A stretch of 64,000 nt of DNA, from NCBI GenBank assembly GCA_964035575.1, contig OZ037841.1:1488001-1552000 (forward strand). Direction: 5' to 3'. This DNA comes from Rhynchopus sp. YZ270_cl-10 (Eukaryota > Euglenozoa > Diplonemea > Diplonemida > Diplonemidae). This document shows positions 22,010 to 30,354 of this stretch, one piece after another (position 1 is the first letter of the stretch; every line of letters begins with the position of its first letter). A program made the translations under genes and the position numbers. Below the pieces are notes generated by a model that saw nothing but the letters and a program-made list of their open reading frames with translations, did not search any database and was not told where the DNA came from.

Positions 22010-22541
22010 TACGCGCCCTTTCTTACGCTCTTTTCTTCTGTACGATTATTCGGCAGCCTGGCTGGAACGTCACGGACCTTCCTTCCAGAAGGCCGCGTAC
22101 GAAGGGATCATCGACCCCGCTCCCACCTCCCACATCAACGAGACCTTACTTTGCGCAGACTTTCCCCATTTGAGAATCAACTTCGCGTGGATACAACCTG
22201 ACATGCTCAACACCCTTGCAACCATCACAGACGCCAAGACAAACCTAGGTCCCCCCAACAACAAACTAACCGCGCATACCCAGGAACTCATCTCCTCTAA
22301 TTTTGCTGAGGCTACACCGAGACAGGTTCCCAGGGTCTGGGTGGGAAACGGAGCTTTCTGCGTGGAGAAGTCTAAGAAGGGCCATCTGAGATTTATCCTC
22401 AACTGCAAACAGGCGAACGGCTGGACGAAACAGGGACCCGACCTACCACCTTGCCACCTCCCGTCGTACGCAGCGATCAGGGATCTTCTTCTGGCAAACA
22501 GTCATTTTCAGGAGCTTGATTTTCGAGCACCCCGGCTTTGA
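22010..22541 (+). pseudogene. Reverse transcriptase fragment of the VIPER-like element
   Basis: Resembles the N-terminal part of DIRS-group reverse transcriptases (VWVGNGAFCVEKSKKG, LRFILNCKQAN, PPCHLPSYAAIRDLL). Only the first part of the domain is present; the polymerase core and RNase H are missing, so this copy is dead for self-mobility. Confidence 0.7.
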
Positions 22542-22736
22542 GCGCACAAACAAAAGACCCGATCTTTTTTTTCGTGGGTCGCGACCCAGGCACTTGGGTC
22601 AGCTTGACCCACTGACCCAGGCAAGCTAGGACTCTGACGAGACGCATCTTTTCAAGTTGTCTTTTGCGGAATTTGCAACGAAAACAAAAAAAACAAAATG
22701 TCATTACGTTAGCATTTCAAAAACGCATCACAACAG

Positions 22737-22940
22737 AACGGCTTCATACGGCGACACACCTGCCCGTTTGACCATGCAGCCTCGATCGACCCTGACGAGC
22801 AGAGATCTGTCGTATCCTCCGCTGGACGCGACACTGACTCAGACCACATCGATCGCGACAACATAGGCGGCAACACAGTCGGCGCGAAGCACCTTCTCTC
22901 CGCAGAAAAGTTGGAGAAAATGGCACAACGCACTTCCTGA
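22737..22940 (+). CDS. K+ channel gene, predicted 3' exon
   Basis: This is a 67-codon open frame from AAC at 22737 to TGA at 22938-22940, in the phase required by the donor at 19227. It begins NGFIRRHTCPFDHA and continues with a hydrophilic, Asp/Arg/Ser-rich tail (DEQRSVVSS, DSDHIDRDN, HLLSAEKLEKMAQRTS). Composition resembles the cytosolic tail of exon 1 and not the surrounding AT-rich repeat. It extends the Cys/His cluster at the end of exon 1. The frame carries no internal start that would suggest a separate gene. RNA reads across the joint would settle it. Confidence 0.55.
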   Translation, partial: NGFIRRHTCPFDHAASIDPDEQRSVVSSAGRDTDSDHIDRDNIGGNTVGAKHLLSAEKLEKMAQRTS

Positions 22941-23282
22941 GGGGTCGGTTAGGGTTGGGGGGTGGGGACAAGGGTTGGGTAAATTTGTCATGATGGTCGA
23001 CAGTGGGAGAAGAGTAGTTTTAAAAGGGTGCGTAGTTTAGAATTAGGAAAGTAGAGGTAGCTGATATTACGTACAGGCTGCGGCTTGTTCAAGACGGATT
23101 TGTGTTGCTTAAGCATTTAGATCGTCACTGTGTACTTGTTTTTCATGTGTAAAATACATTATTATAACCAATAACCCAGTTTGCTTCGTCGCTGTGCATG
23201 GGACGGAACCGGGATCAGGGGCTGGAAAGAAACAGAAAAGTCTCAGAATTTTGTGTGTTTTGAAAAAAAAAAAAAATCATTA
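22941..23282. other. Intergenic, probable 3' UTR
   Basis: No gene or repeat recognised between the predicted exon 2 stop and the hAT-like element. Confidence 0.4.
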
Positions 23283-23290
23283 TTATGTGC

Positions 23291-24370
23291 CAGGCTATTT
23301 CCTAAATCTGAGTTTCGATTTTAGGATTTGAGATTTTGGAAATGCCGCACTTTTTTTACCGACCAAATTTTCCCGGTTGCCGCACTTTTTTTTCGCCTAA
23401 GGGGGAAGGTAGGTAGGGCACTTCTGTCTGGGAAAAAGTGACCAGGGAAAAAAATGTTGGGGTCCCGTGCTCCCAAATGTGCGAAATAAGCAAGAAATAA
23501 GCATTTTTGCACACACGTGTATAAAAAAAATCCGCCTCCGGCGGGGTTCGTTTTCGAGGATTTTCAGAGATATCACGATATGAGGATTCCTTAAGAAACC
23601 ATTGAATCTTATTCAGAATAATAGTACCTTAGAGTGTTTTTGGACACACATATGACCCCACCGTGGAGAGCAATCGGCTCGTGCAATCAAAAAAAAGCGG
23701 AGAAAAGGTACAAAAAAAAAAGTTGGGTACCGTGCGCCTGCGGCGCTTCTTGTTCCCTACCAGTTTCTACAGGCAAACACTTGCCCCCTTTACCTTATAC
23801 TGACGGATTTTGACCAAAACCAAGAACTTGTCCATTTCGGCAAATTGACCCCACCACACAACGCACGGATTCCGGAAATGCAAATGCCGGTGTTTTCGGG
23901 CATTTTCATGTTTCAAGACGTCAGGATCAGGGAGAGAAAATTTGGTTGTGGGATTTACCTTGGCCCTCTTTACCCTACGTGGGTTTTGACCAAAACCAAG
24001 AATTTGGCCATTTCGGCAAAGTGACCCCACCACAGCGCGGGCGGATTCCGGAAATTCCAATCGCGGTATGTTTTGGAGCTGAAAACCCACTGTTTTTTTC
24101 AGGGGAAAAATTGCTTCCAAATGTCGGAATTTTCCGAATTTTCCTGAAAATGACCCTTGTTTACGAGTATGGGTTCATATTTTGCGAAAATTTAAGTCAC
24201 TAAATTTTTGTCCATTTTTCCGAATATGCCTGACCACAAGCCGGGATTGGCTCGGAAATGCAACAAAACGCCCTCTTGGGCGGAAAAAAACCTCACGAAA
24301 ATGCCGCACTTTTTTTGCATTTCTTTTTCGAAATTTTGGAAAAAACGCCCCAGAGTTAGGAAATAGCCTG
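23291..24370. mobile_element. hAT-like non-autonomous DNA element (1080 bp)
   Basis: Terminal inverted repeats CAGGCTATTTCCTAA-N-TCTG match at 19 of 20 positions. They are flanked by the identical 8-bp direct repeat TTATGTGC (23283-23290 and 24371-24378). An 8-bp target duplication with ends starting CAGG fits the hAT superfamily. The interior has no transposase. It contains a tandem pair of related segments (about 23786-23945 and 23955-24070) with CCAAGAA-TTG-CCATTTCGGC, which are inverted relatives of the repeat at 7553 and 19367. The GCGCCTGCGGCGC hairpin is at about 23733-23747. Confidence 0.8.
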
Positions 24371-24378
24371 TTATGTGC

Positions 24379-24838
24379 TCTGCCTGGGCAGTAGTGTCTA
24401 GCGTTGCCACGTTCGTCTGTTGCGCACGAGAATGAAGAGAGACTCCAATGTGCGTCTGTTTCTCAAGAGTTTTTGGTGTTCTATTTGTGTTTTGTTTGGA
24501 AGCGACTCCCCATTTGACATGTGAACACTTGCCTCCTCAGAGTATGTGTTCATCAAACCATCAAAGGGTTGTTCTAGCAGGTCTTCATTGGTAGAGTCAC
24601 CTGGTGCAGGTCCTTGGTGACACACTCCTTATGAAGATGTGCATCAGCGTCCATTTAGTTGCAGGCGGTACAGCGTGCACCTCGTTGCTACCCATGTACG
24701 AAGAGTGCAGGGTGTCGTGCCGTCCGCAACCGACAGATCTGCGCTCTATTTTTGTTTTTGTTTTCTGTAGACATGCGTGTGTTCACCCATTTAAAAAAAA
24801 CGCACCCACAAATAAGCCCGAGTCTTTTGCTTTCTCAG
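24379..24838. other. Intergenic, ends in a trans-splice acceptor
   Basis: No gene supported. The segment TCTTTTGCTTTCTCAG ending at 24838 is a good trans-splice acceptor for the gene that starts at 24962. Confidence 0.5.
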
Positions 24839-24961
24839 TACCTACCCTACCCCCGTGGACGACGTGGCCAGCAACACCCTCTTCGGGTTCAGCTTGGATG
24901 AACAGAGTGCCAGGAGCGTCCCCATTCATCAGAACACCACACCACACAGAGAGACACAACA

Positions 24962-26602
24962 ATGCAGCTGTATGTCCTGTACCGTGGGGAACAACACCCT
25001 TTCGAAGTCGATGAGAGTATGGGAGAAGACCCAATAGAATACGTGTGTAGTCAGGTGGCGGCTGCAGTGGGGATCGAAGCAGATACCTTCACATTGCTGT
25101 TCGATGGGAAACCTCTGCGCGACCGAGACGACATGATGCAACTGAGCGAGGGCAACACGATCGAGATGACTCTGCGGGAGAGTCAATGCCCGACAATGGA
25201 TCTCTCTTGGTCCAACGCCCTCAGCAACAGAGGGGATGGCTTCCTCGCGCACCACACTTGGTTGACGACAATCACTCTTCCTCAAGAAAGCGACGTCGAG
25301 GATATAGGCAACGACTTCCTGAAGGGGTGCAGTGGGTTGACGACAATCAATCTCTCTGGTCTCAGCAAGGTCAAGTACATAGGGCATGGCTTCCTCGCGG
25401 AGTGCACCTCATTAACAACGATCACACTGCCTGAAGAGAACGCTCTCCAGAAGATAGGCAACAAGTTCATGTCGGGGTGCAGTGGGTTGAGGACAATCGA
25501 TCTCTCTGGTTTCAGCGCTGTCAGGAGCATAGGGGATGGCTTCCTCGCGAAGTGCACCTCATTGTCAACGATCACACTGCCTGAAGAGAGTGCTGTCACG
25601 GAGATAGGCAACGACTTCCTGTGGGAGTGCGGTAGGTTGATGACACTCGATCTGTCTGGTCTCAGCTCTGTCACGGAGATACAAAACAACTTCCTGTCGT
25701 GGAGTGGGTTGACGGAAATCAATCTCTCTGGGTTCAGCACTGTCACGGAGATACACGACAACTTCCTGTTGGGGTGCAGTAGGTTGAGGACAGTCGATCT
25801 GTCTGGTCTCAGCGCTGTCATGAACATAGGGGATGGCTTCCTGGGGGGGTGCAGTGGGTTGACGGCAATCAATCTCTCTGGTCTCAGCTCTGTCACAGAG
25901 ATACAAGACAACTTCCTGTCGTGGAGTGGGTTGACGGAAATCAATCTCTCTGGGTTCAGCACTGTCACGGAGATACACGACAACTTCCTGTTGGGGTGCA
26001 GTAGGTTGAGGACAGTCGATCTGTCTGGTCTCAGGCGTGTCACGGAGATACCAGACAACTTCCTGTTGGGGTGCAGTAGGTTGAGGACAGTTGATCTGTC
26101 TGGTCTCAGCGCTGTCATGAACATAGGGGATGGCTTCCTGGGGGGGTGCAGTGGGTTGACGGCAATCAATCTCTCTGGTCTCAGCTCTGTCACAGAGATA
26201 CAAGACAACTTCCTGTCGTGGTGCAGTGGGTTGACGGAAATCAACTTCGCTGGCCTCAGCAAGGTAACCAAAATAGGGACTAGCTTCCTCACGAACTGCA
26301 CCTCATTGACAACGATCACACTGCCTGAAGAGAGCGCTGTCACGGAGATACGGGGCCGCTTCCTGTTGGGGTGCAGTGGGTTGACGACAATCGATCTTTC
26401 TGGTCTCAGCTCTGTCAGGAGCATAGGGGATGGCTTCCTCTCGAACTGCACGCTGCCATCGAACGAAAGGAAAATAACAGTGAAGCTCACCGGCAGCAGC
26501 GACGTGGTGTCTGCGCGAGTGCTGTCGGGATTGGACGGAACGAACGTTGTTGAGATGGTTCCCCCAACAGAGGCAACACTTGATTCCCCTGTACGTTGAT
26601 TC
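24962..26602 (+). CDS. Ubiquitin-like domain fused to BspA-type leucine-rich repeats
   Basis: The protein has 545 to 546 residues. Residues 1-72 follow the ubiquitin fold pattern (MQLYVLYRG, FEVDESMG, TFTLLFDGKPLRDRD, GNTIEMTL). The rest is about twenty leucine-rich repeats of the BspA/LRR_5 kind, about 23-25 residues each, with the pattern L-T-x-I-x-LSGLS-x-V-x-x-I-x-x-x-FL-x-x-C. A block of three to four repeats is nearly identical at the DNA level with offsets of 222 and 297 bp (25661, 25883, 26180), so the array grew recently. There is no signal peptide, so it is probably intracellular. BspA-type repeats bind proteins; the ubiquitin-like head suggests a tie to ubiquitin or proteasome machinery (inference). 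The 5' UTR is about 123 bases after AG 24837-24838. Confidence 0.85.
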
Positions 26603-27107
26603 CCCTGTGCCTGAACAATGGGGAGAAATTCTAAAAAGGTAAATGTACCCCTGAGTTTTTTTGTTAGGGATATGTAGTGTACAGAGAGCGCGATGAAGTA
26701 GATGGAGCACCCCACCAGTTTCCCCGTACCCCCGCACCCCAACCCCTATAGCCCCCCACCCATCCCATGTCTGTGCTCTGCACCAGTCCCAGTCCACAAA
26801 CCTCACAGGGAAAAAATTCAAAGGGAAACGCATCTATGGAAAATACAGACAAATGCTGCATTTTTTTAAAATGCTGCTTCAACGCAACAACAACAAAGAG
26901 ACACAAGTAACTTTGGTAGCACCACGCACGCCACTCCCTATACGCACCATGTCCCCAGAATACACTAAAATACACAAAAAAAATTCTCCCTTTTCCCTCG
27001 CCTCTCTCGGCCCCTTCCCCCCAACCTTTTCTTCGGCCACAGAAGCTGAGGCCCTACCACACCCCCATCTTTCCCCTCCTCCCCCCTCCCCCTCCCTCCT
27101 CTCTTCC
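26603..27107. other. Intergenic with long pyrimidine tract
   Basis: No gene. The candidate acceptor is CGGCCACAG near 27040, followed by a C/T-rich leader to ATG 27108. An upstream in-frame ATG at 26853 would add 85 residues of tract-derived sequence and is not favoured. Confidence 0.5.
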
Positions 27108-28175
27108 ATGGAGGTCACTGTGACCTGCCCTTCCACTTCTTCCCAATGTGTTGTTGATGTGTGTCTTGATGAGACTGTTGGGTCTTTGAGGGATAAAGCG
27201 GCGCTTGCACTTGGTGTTCACGGGGAAATCCAGGTGAAAGGGGGTGGACGTCTGGGGGGACCAGACACACTCATTGCAGACACCGCACTGCACGCGATGG
27301 GGGAGTTGGAGCTGACGGCAGGATTTCCTGAGATTGACACTGAGGCCGAGTATTTGGCAGAGACATTCCGCCTTGCGGTGTCACCATGCGGTACACGACT
27401 GGCCTGCGGGGAGAAGGCCTTCGTTGTCTCCGTCTGGGACACCCGCACAGCCAGCCTCCTTTGGCGCTCTGCTTCAGACGGCGGCATCCGATACTCCAAT
27501 ACCGTTGTGTTCTCTGAATCCGGGGATATGCTGCTGACAACAAAGCTTGCCCAGGTTATTCTGTACGATTCTGCGAACGGAGGCATCCTGCACATCTTCT
27601 CTCACAACACAGCAGTACAGGACGCTGCCTTTCTTGGCGCCAACAGGGTTATCACTGCGTGCGGTGAAGGGGTCCGCATACTGTCCTCGGGGGGGGAGCG
27701 GGTCTTATTTGAAGGGGCGGCGCTGGGCGTCTGTGTCACAGAGAGCCACATCATTGCTGAGGTCGAAGGCAGGCTGTTGGTCTTTGCCAGAGACACCTTT
27801 GCGATGCTGCGAGAGATTGAGGGCAATGGGCACGGCTATCTCCCCGTCAGCGCCGAGCGCGATGTTGTGTGGTGCAGCGCAGGGGCCATCTCTGTCCACT
27901 CCCCCGCTACAGGAGAATGCACCGGAGCAGCAGAAGCAGCATGCCTCTGGGTAGCAAACATCGACGTCTCCAAAGCGGGCCTCATAGCAGCGTGCGGCGG
28001 CGAAAGCGTCTTTCTCTACGACATGCACGGTGTGCAACGTGGCGTAGTGTGCCCCTGTGTAGGTGAAGCGATCTACGGGCTTGCCTTCACCCCATGCGGA
28101 AGGTGGCTCTTTACAGGTGGATATAAAAAGGTCCGTGCTGTGCTCTGCGAGAACGTCCAGGCAGAAAAGGAATGA
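27108..28175 (+). CDS. Ubiquitin-like domain fused to WD-type repeats
   Basis: The protein has 355 residues from ATG 27108. Residues 1-70 look ubiquitin-like (MEVTVTCPSTS, VVDVCLDETVGSLRDKAAL, IQVKGGGRLGGPDTL, MGELELTAG). Residues 80-355 form a beta-propeller-like series (RLAVSPCGTRLACGEK, VSVWDTRTASLLWRS, VVFSESGDMLLTT, YGLAFTPCGRWLFTGGY). The blades are weak by WD standards. The same design, a ubiquitin-like head plus a protein-binding repeat domain, is found in the gene just upstream. No signal peptide or membrane segment is seen. The function is unknown; an adaptor role is a guess. The start is chosen because it directly follows the pyrimidine tract and begins the folded domain. Confidence 0.75.
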   Translation: MEVTVTCPSTSSQCVVDVCLDETVGSLRDKAALALGVHGEIQVKGGGRLGGPDTLIADTALHAMGELELTAGFPEIDTEAEYLAETFRLAVSPCGTRLACGEKAFVVSVWDTRTASLLWRSASDGGIRYSNTVVFSESGDMLLTTKLAQVILYDSANGGILHIFSHNTAVQDAAFLGANRVITACGEGVRILSSGGERVLFEGAALGVCVTESHIIAEVEGRLLVFARDTFAMLREIEGNGHGYLPVSAERDVVWCSAGAISVHSPATGECTGAAEAACLWVANIDVSKAGLIAACGGESVFLYDMHGVQRGVVCPCVGEAIYGLAFTPCGRWLFTGGYKKVRAVLCENVQAEKE

Positions 28176-28699
28176 AATTTATGTATTTTCAATTCCGAAA
28201 GTCTTTGAAACTAAAAAAAAAAAATTCATTCTGCGGTGCGTAGGAGGTCTTAGGGTGATCTGACCACTTTATGTTTTTAACTCTCTCCGTTTTGTGTTGT
28301 GTCTCTAGTGTGTCTCTTTTGTCTCTGAAGTGCGCACTGCACGTATTCTCTGATGAGGTTTGTGTGTCCCCCAGTGTAGCGTCCCCCCTCCCACCCTCAC
28401 CCCACCTCCTTGAGGGGTCTGTCCTTTTGGGGTGTGGACACTACATCAAAAAAACTCTCTCCTCCCTGTTCAGGTAGTTTAAGTAAAAGAGGATTTTATA
28501 AAGGCCACAGAAGGCATAGAAGAGCGTAATGATGAACGGCGTGAAATATAAACGGTTTTATACAATTTCCGTTTAACTTCTTCCTACCAAACGTTTCCAA
28601 GCTCCTTTTAACAACGCCAACACTATGCTCTCCACGACAATGGCTTGCTCTGTCTGGGGGTCATTAGTTTGTGTGTTATACACGAAATGGTTGTAGGAC
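28176..28699. other. Intergenic, no gene seen
   Basis: T-rich with short frames only. No repeat recognised before unit A at 28700. Confidence 0.4.
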
Positions 28700-28834
28700 T
28701 GTATGGTTGGGGTCTACCCCGGTACACCCTGTCATGTACCAAGGTACACTGTCAGGAGAGGGCTGTTGTATTTCAAGTCAAGTTTGGGGGTGACTAATCA
28801 CATAGGGAGGCTTAGGTTCATCTTATAAACTTTT
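28700..28834 (+). repeat. Composite A-B dispersed repeat (SINE-like)
   Basis: Unit A (28700-28786) includes the perfect hairpin GGTACA-CCCTGTCA-TGTACC, then GGTACACTGTCA, GAGAGGGCT and TATTTCAAGTCAAG. Unit B (28787-28834) follows at once: GTGACTAATCACA, then GAGGCTTAGGTTCATC and TTATAAACTTTTCT. The same A-then-B order occurs at 46601-46710 and 51128-51262. Confidence 0.65.
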
Positions 28835-28836
28835 CT

Positions 28837-28929
28837 ACCTGATTTTTCCTGAAATTTGGTGGTGTTTGGTGGTCTGAAAAACCACTATTAAGACCACCAA
28901 ACTCCACCAAATTTCAGGAAAGATCAGGT
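28837..28929. repeat. Palindromic element with ACCTGATTTTT ends, copy 1
   Basis: Two 39-base arms (28837-28875 and 28891-28929) are reverse complements with two mismatches, around a 15-base loop. A longer palindrome at 55566-55673 has the same ends but a different interior, and a half copy lies at 56049-56082. Confidence 0.7.
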
Positions 28930-30287
28930 GGATTTTCTTTTCTTTCTTTTAACTTTTCAAACAAAAGGTAGGTCACATCCTCGGGTGTCAAAAGCCAACT
29001 AATTTTTAAAAAGGAAAAAACAACTGACTGTTCCTGTGTTTTGACAACAGGAGAGCCACCAACTCCCCAACGTACAAAATATACCAAAGGAAAAAGCTTC
29101 TTCTCTTTGCAACCTCTGTAGGGGGCGGCAGGGGTTCGTCTCTTTCCTTGGATCCTCTCAACAAAAAAGGGCATTAAGTTGTGATCAGATACACATAAAA
29201 TGTGCATTTTCTTTTTATTTTCCCGCACACCCATTTGTCCACTGCAACAAAGCACCCCCTCATGTCCCCTCCCCTTGTTTCAGTATATTCATACGTAACT
29301 AAGCGTGACGCCCAAGCTCTGCTGAGCCAGATTTTGTAAACGTGGCCAAGGCAGGTCCCTTTGTTGAAAGGATTTATGTTAATTGTCTCAAGCACAATCG
29401 TCTTGACCACACTTCAGTACAAACTAACTTCCATTTTTGCCGTGCAGCAGAAATGGTTGTGTTTTGCCTTGTCTCCTTGTGGCTGCGTCTGTACAGCGTA
29501 GTCCGTCTCTTAACAGTACAGTAGTCATATGGCGTCCAAAAAAGTCGCCAATTGCAAGAACCCCCCAAAAATCCGCCAATATTATTTGGTCGCCAAGTTT
29601 CTTGTCCTACTGTAAACATTGTTTTGTCTTTTCTCTGAAGCTGTTCCCCTGTTTTCTTTTGTTTTCTTGTGTTCGCGCTGGCTTAGTGTCATGCCGTGTA
29701 TACTCACCTTGGTTGTTGTATGGTTTGCGACTAATAAATCCACGTGCACGACGTCTCGTTGTGGTCCGTGGCGTGTTGGGGGTTTAGGATGCCCACATTG
29801 CTTGTCTCCCCCCTGACCCCTTCCCCCCTTCCCCAGGTCCTGTCTCCCAAGTACAGGCCACTATCTTGGATTAAATTGTTTGTTCTTTGTCGGAAATATT
29901 GGAAAAGATGTGTGAATGAGAAGTCATCTTTAAAAAAGTTTCCTTTTCTTACTTCTTTGCTTAAGCCCCCCCCTCCCTCCCTCAGCTTTTGATCGCTGGG
30001 ATTAACATCTTGTCTAACCCTATTTTTTTCTTGGGTCCCGTGTTTCGAAAAATTATAGTCCAGAAATCCATTGGTCCAGAATTTCGTTTCGGGGGTGCAA
30101 ACAAAAAAGTTGGACCTTCGCTCTGGGTTCAAAAGAGTTCGAAGCGTGGTATATTAAATTTGCAACACTTTCAATTCCTGCACCAACCAGTAACTATTAA
30201 AAACGTTTCTAAAAAAAGGTATCACATTTTTTGCATCTAGACCTGAACCCTCTGAACTCTGACCCATCCACCCCCACATCTACAGAT
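28930..30287. other. Gene-free intergenic stretch
   Basis: Short frames on both strands, none protein-like. No clear repeat seen apart from T-rich runs. Confidence 0.4.
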
Positions 30288-30323
30288 TTCTCTGACTTTG
30301 TATATTTCTGTATTTCTTCGCAG
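30288..30323 (+). promoter_or_regulatory. Trans-splice acceptor for the large secreted protein gene
   Basis: TCTGACTTTG, then TATTTCTGTATTTCTTCGCAG, with AG at 30322-30323. The leader to ATG 30355 is 31 bases. It decides the start: the longer frame from 30298 would begin inside the tract. Confidence 0.6.
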
Positions 30324-30354
30324 TTGCCTATCTACCTGTCAACGTACGTCTAAG

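Larger units (their letters stand above)
19980..22556 (+). mobile_element. VIPER/DIRS-type tyrosine-recombinase retroelement, broken copy
   Basis: Gene order is gag-like, tyrosine recombinase, reverse transcriptase, the order known from kinetoplastid VIPER elements (in most DIRS and Ngaro elements the recombinase comes last). A 25-bp direct repeat, beginning CCCGGCTTTGAGCGC, lies just before the gag start (19983-20007) and at the 3' end (22531-22555); repeats of this kind are typical of the family. The copy is a fossil: only a part of the reverse transcriptase remains and no RNase H is seen, so at least one large loss has occurred. The first two frames are still open, which suggests a fairly young copy. 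It lies inside the predicted channel intron. Confidence 0.8.
19227..22736 (+). other. Cis-spliced intron of the K+ channel gene (predicted)
   Basis: The donor GTATGT at 19227 is in phase 0 and the acceptor ATCACAACAG ends at 22736. Bases 19227-19500 share a dispersed repeat with 7553-7680, bases 19540-19735 contain two GGCGCCGCAGGC units, and about 19980-22556 is a VIPER-like retroelement. The downstream exon stays open in the predicted phase for 67 codons, which supports the joint. It is the only cis-intron I can support in the window. Confidence 0.6.

Noticed and set aside
25282-26742. 486-codon antisense frame over the leucine-rich repeat gene
   Set aside because: The frame is open because the sense repeats are regular; the apparent repeats are mirror images of the LRR array.
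26853-27107. Extended N-terminus of the ubiquitin-like/WD gene from ATG 26853
   Set aside because: It would encode pyrimidine-tract sequence upstream of the probable splice acceptor; the folded domain begins at 27108.
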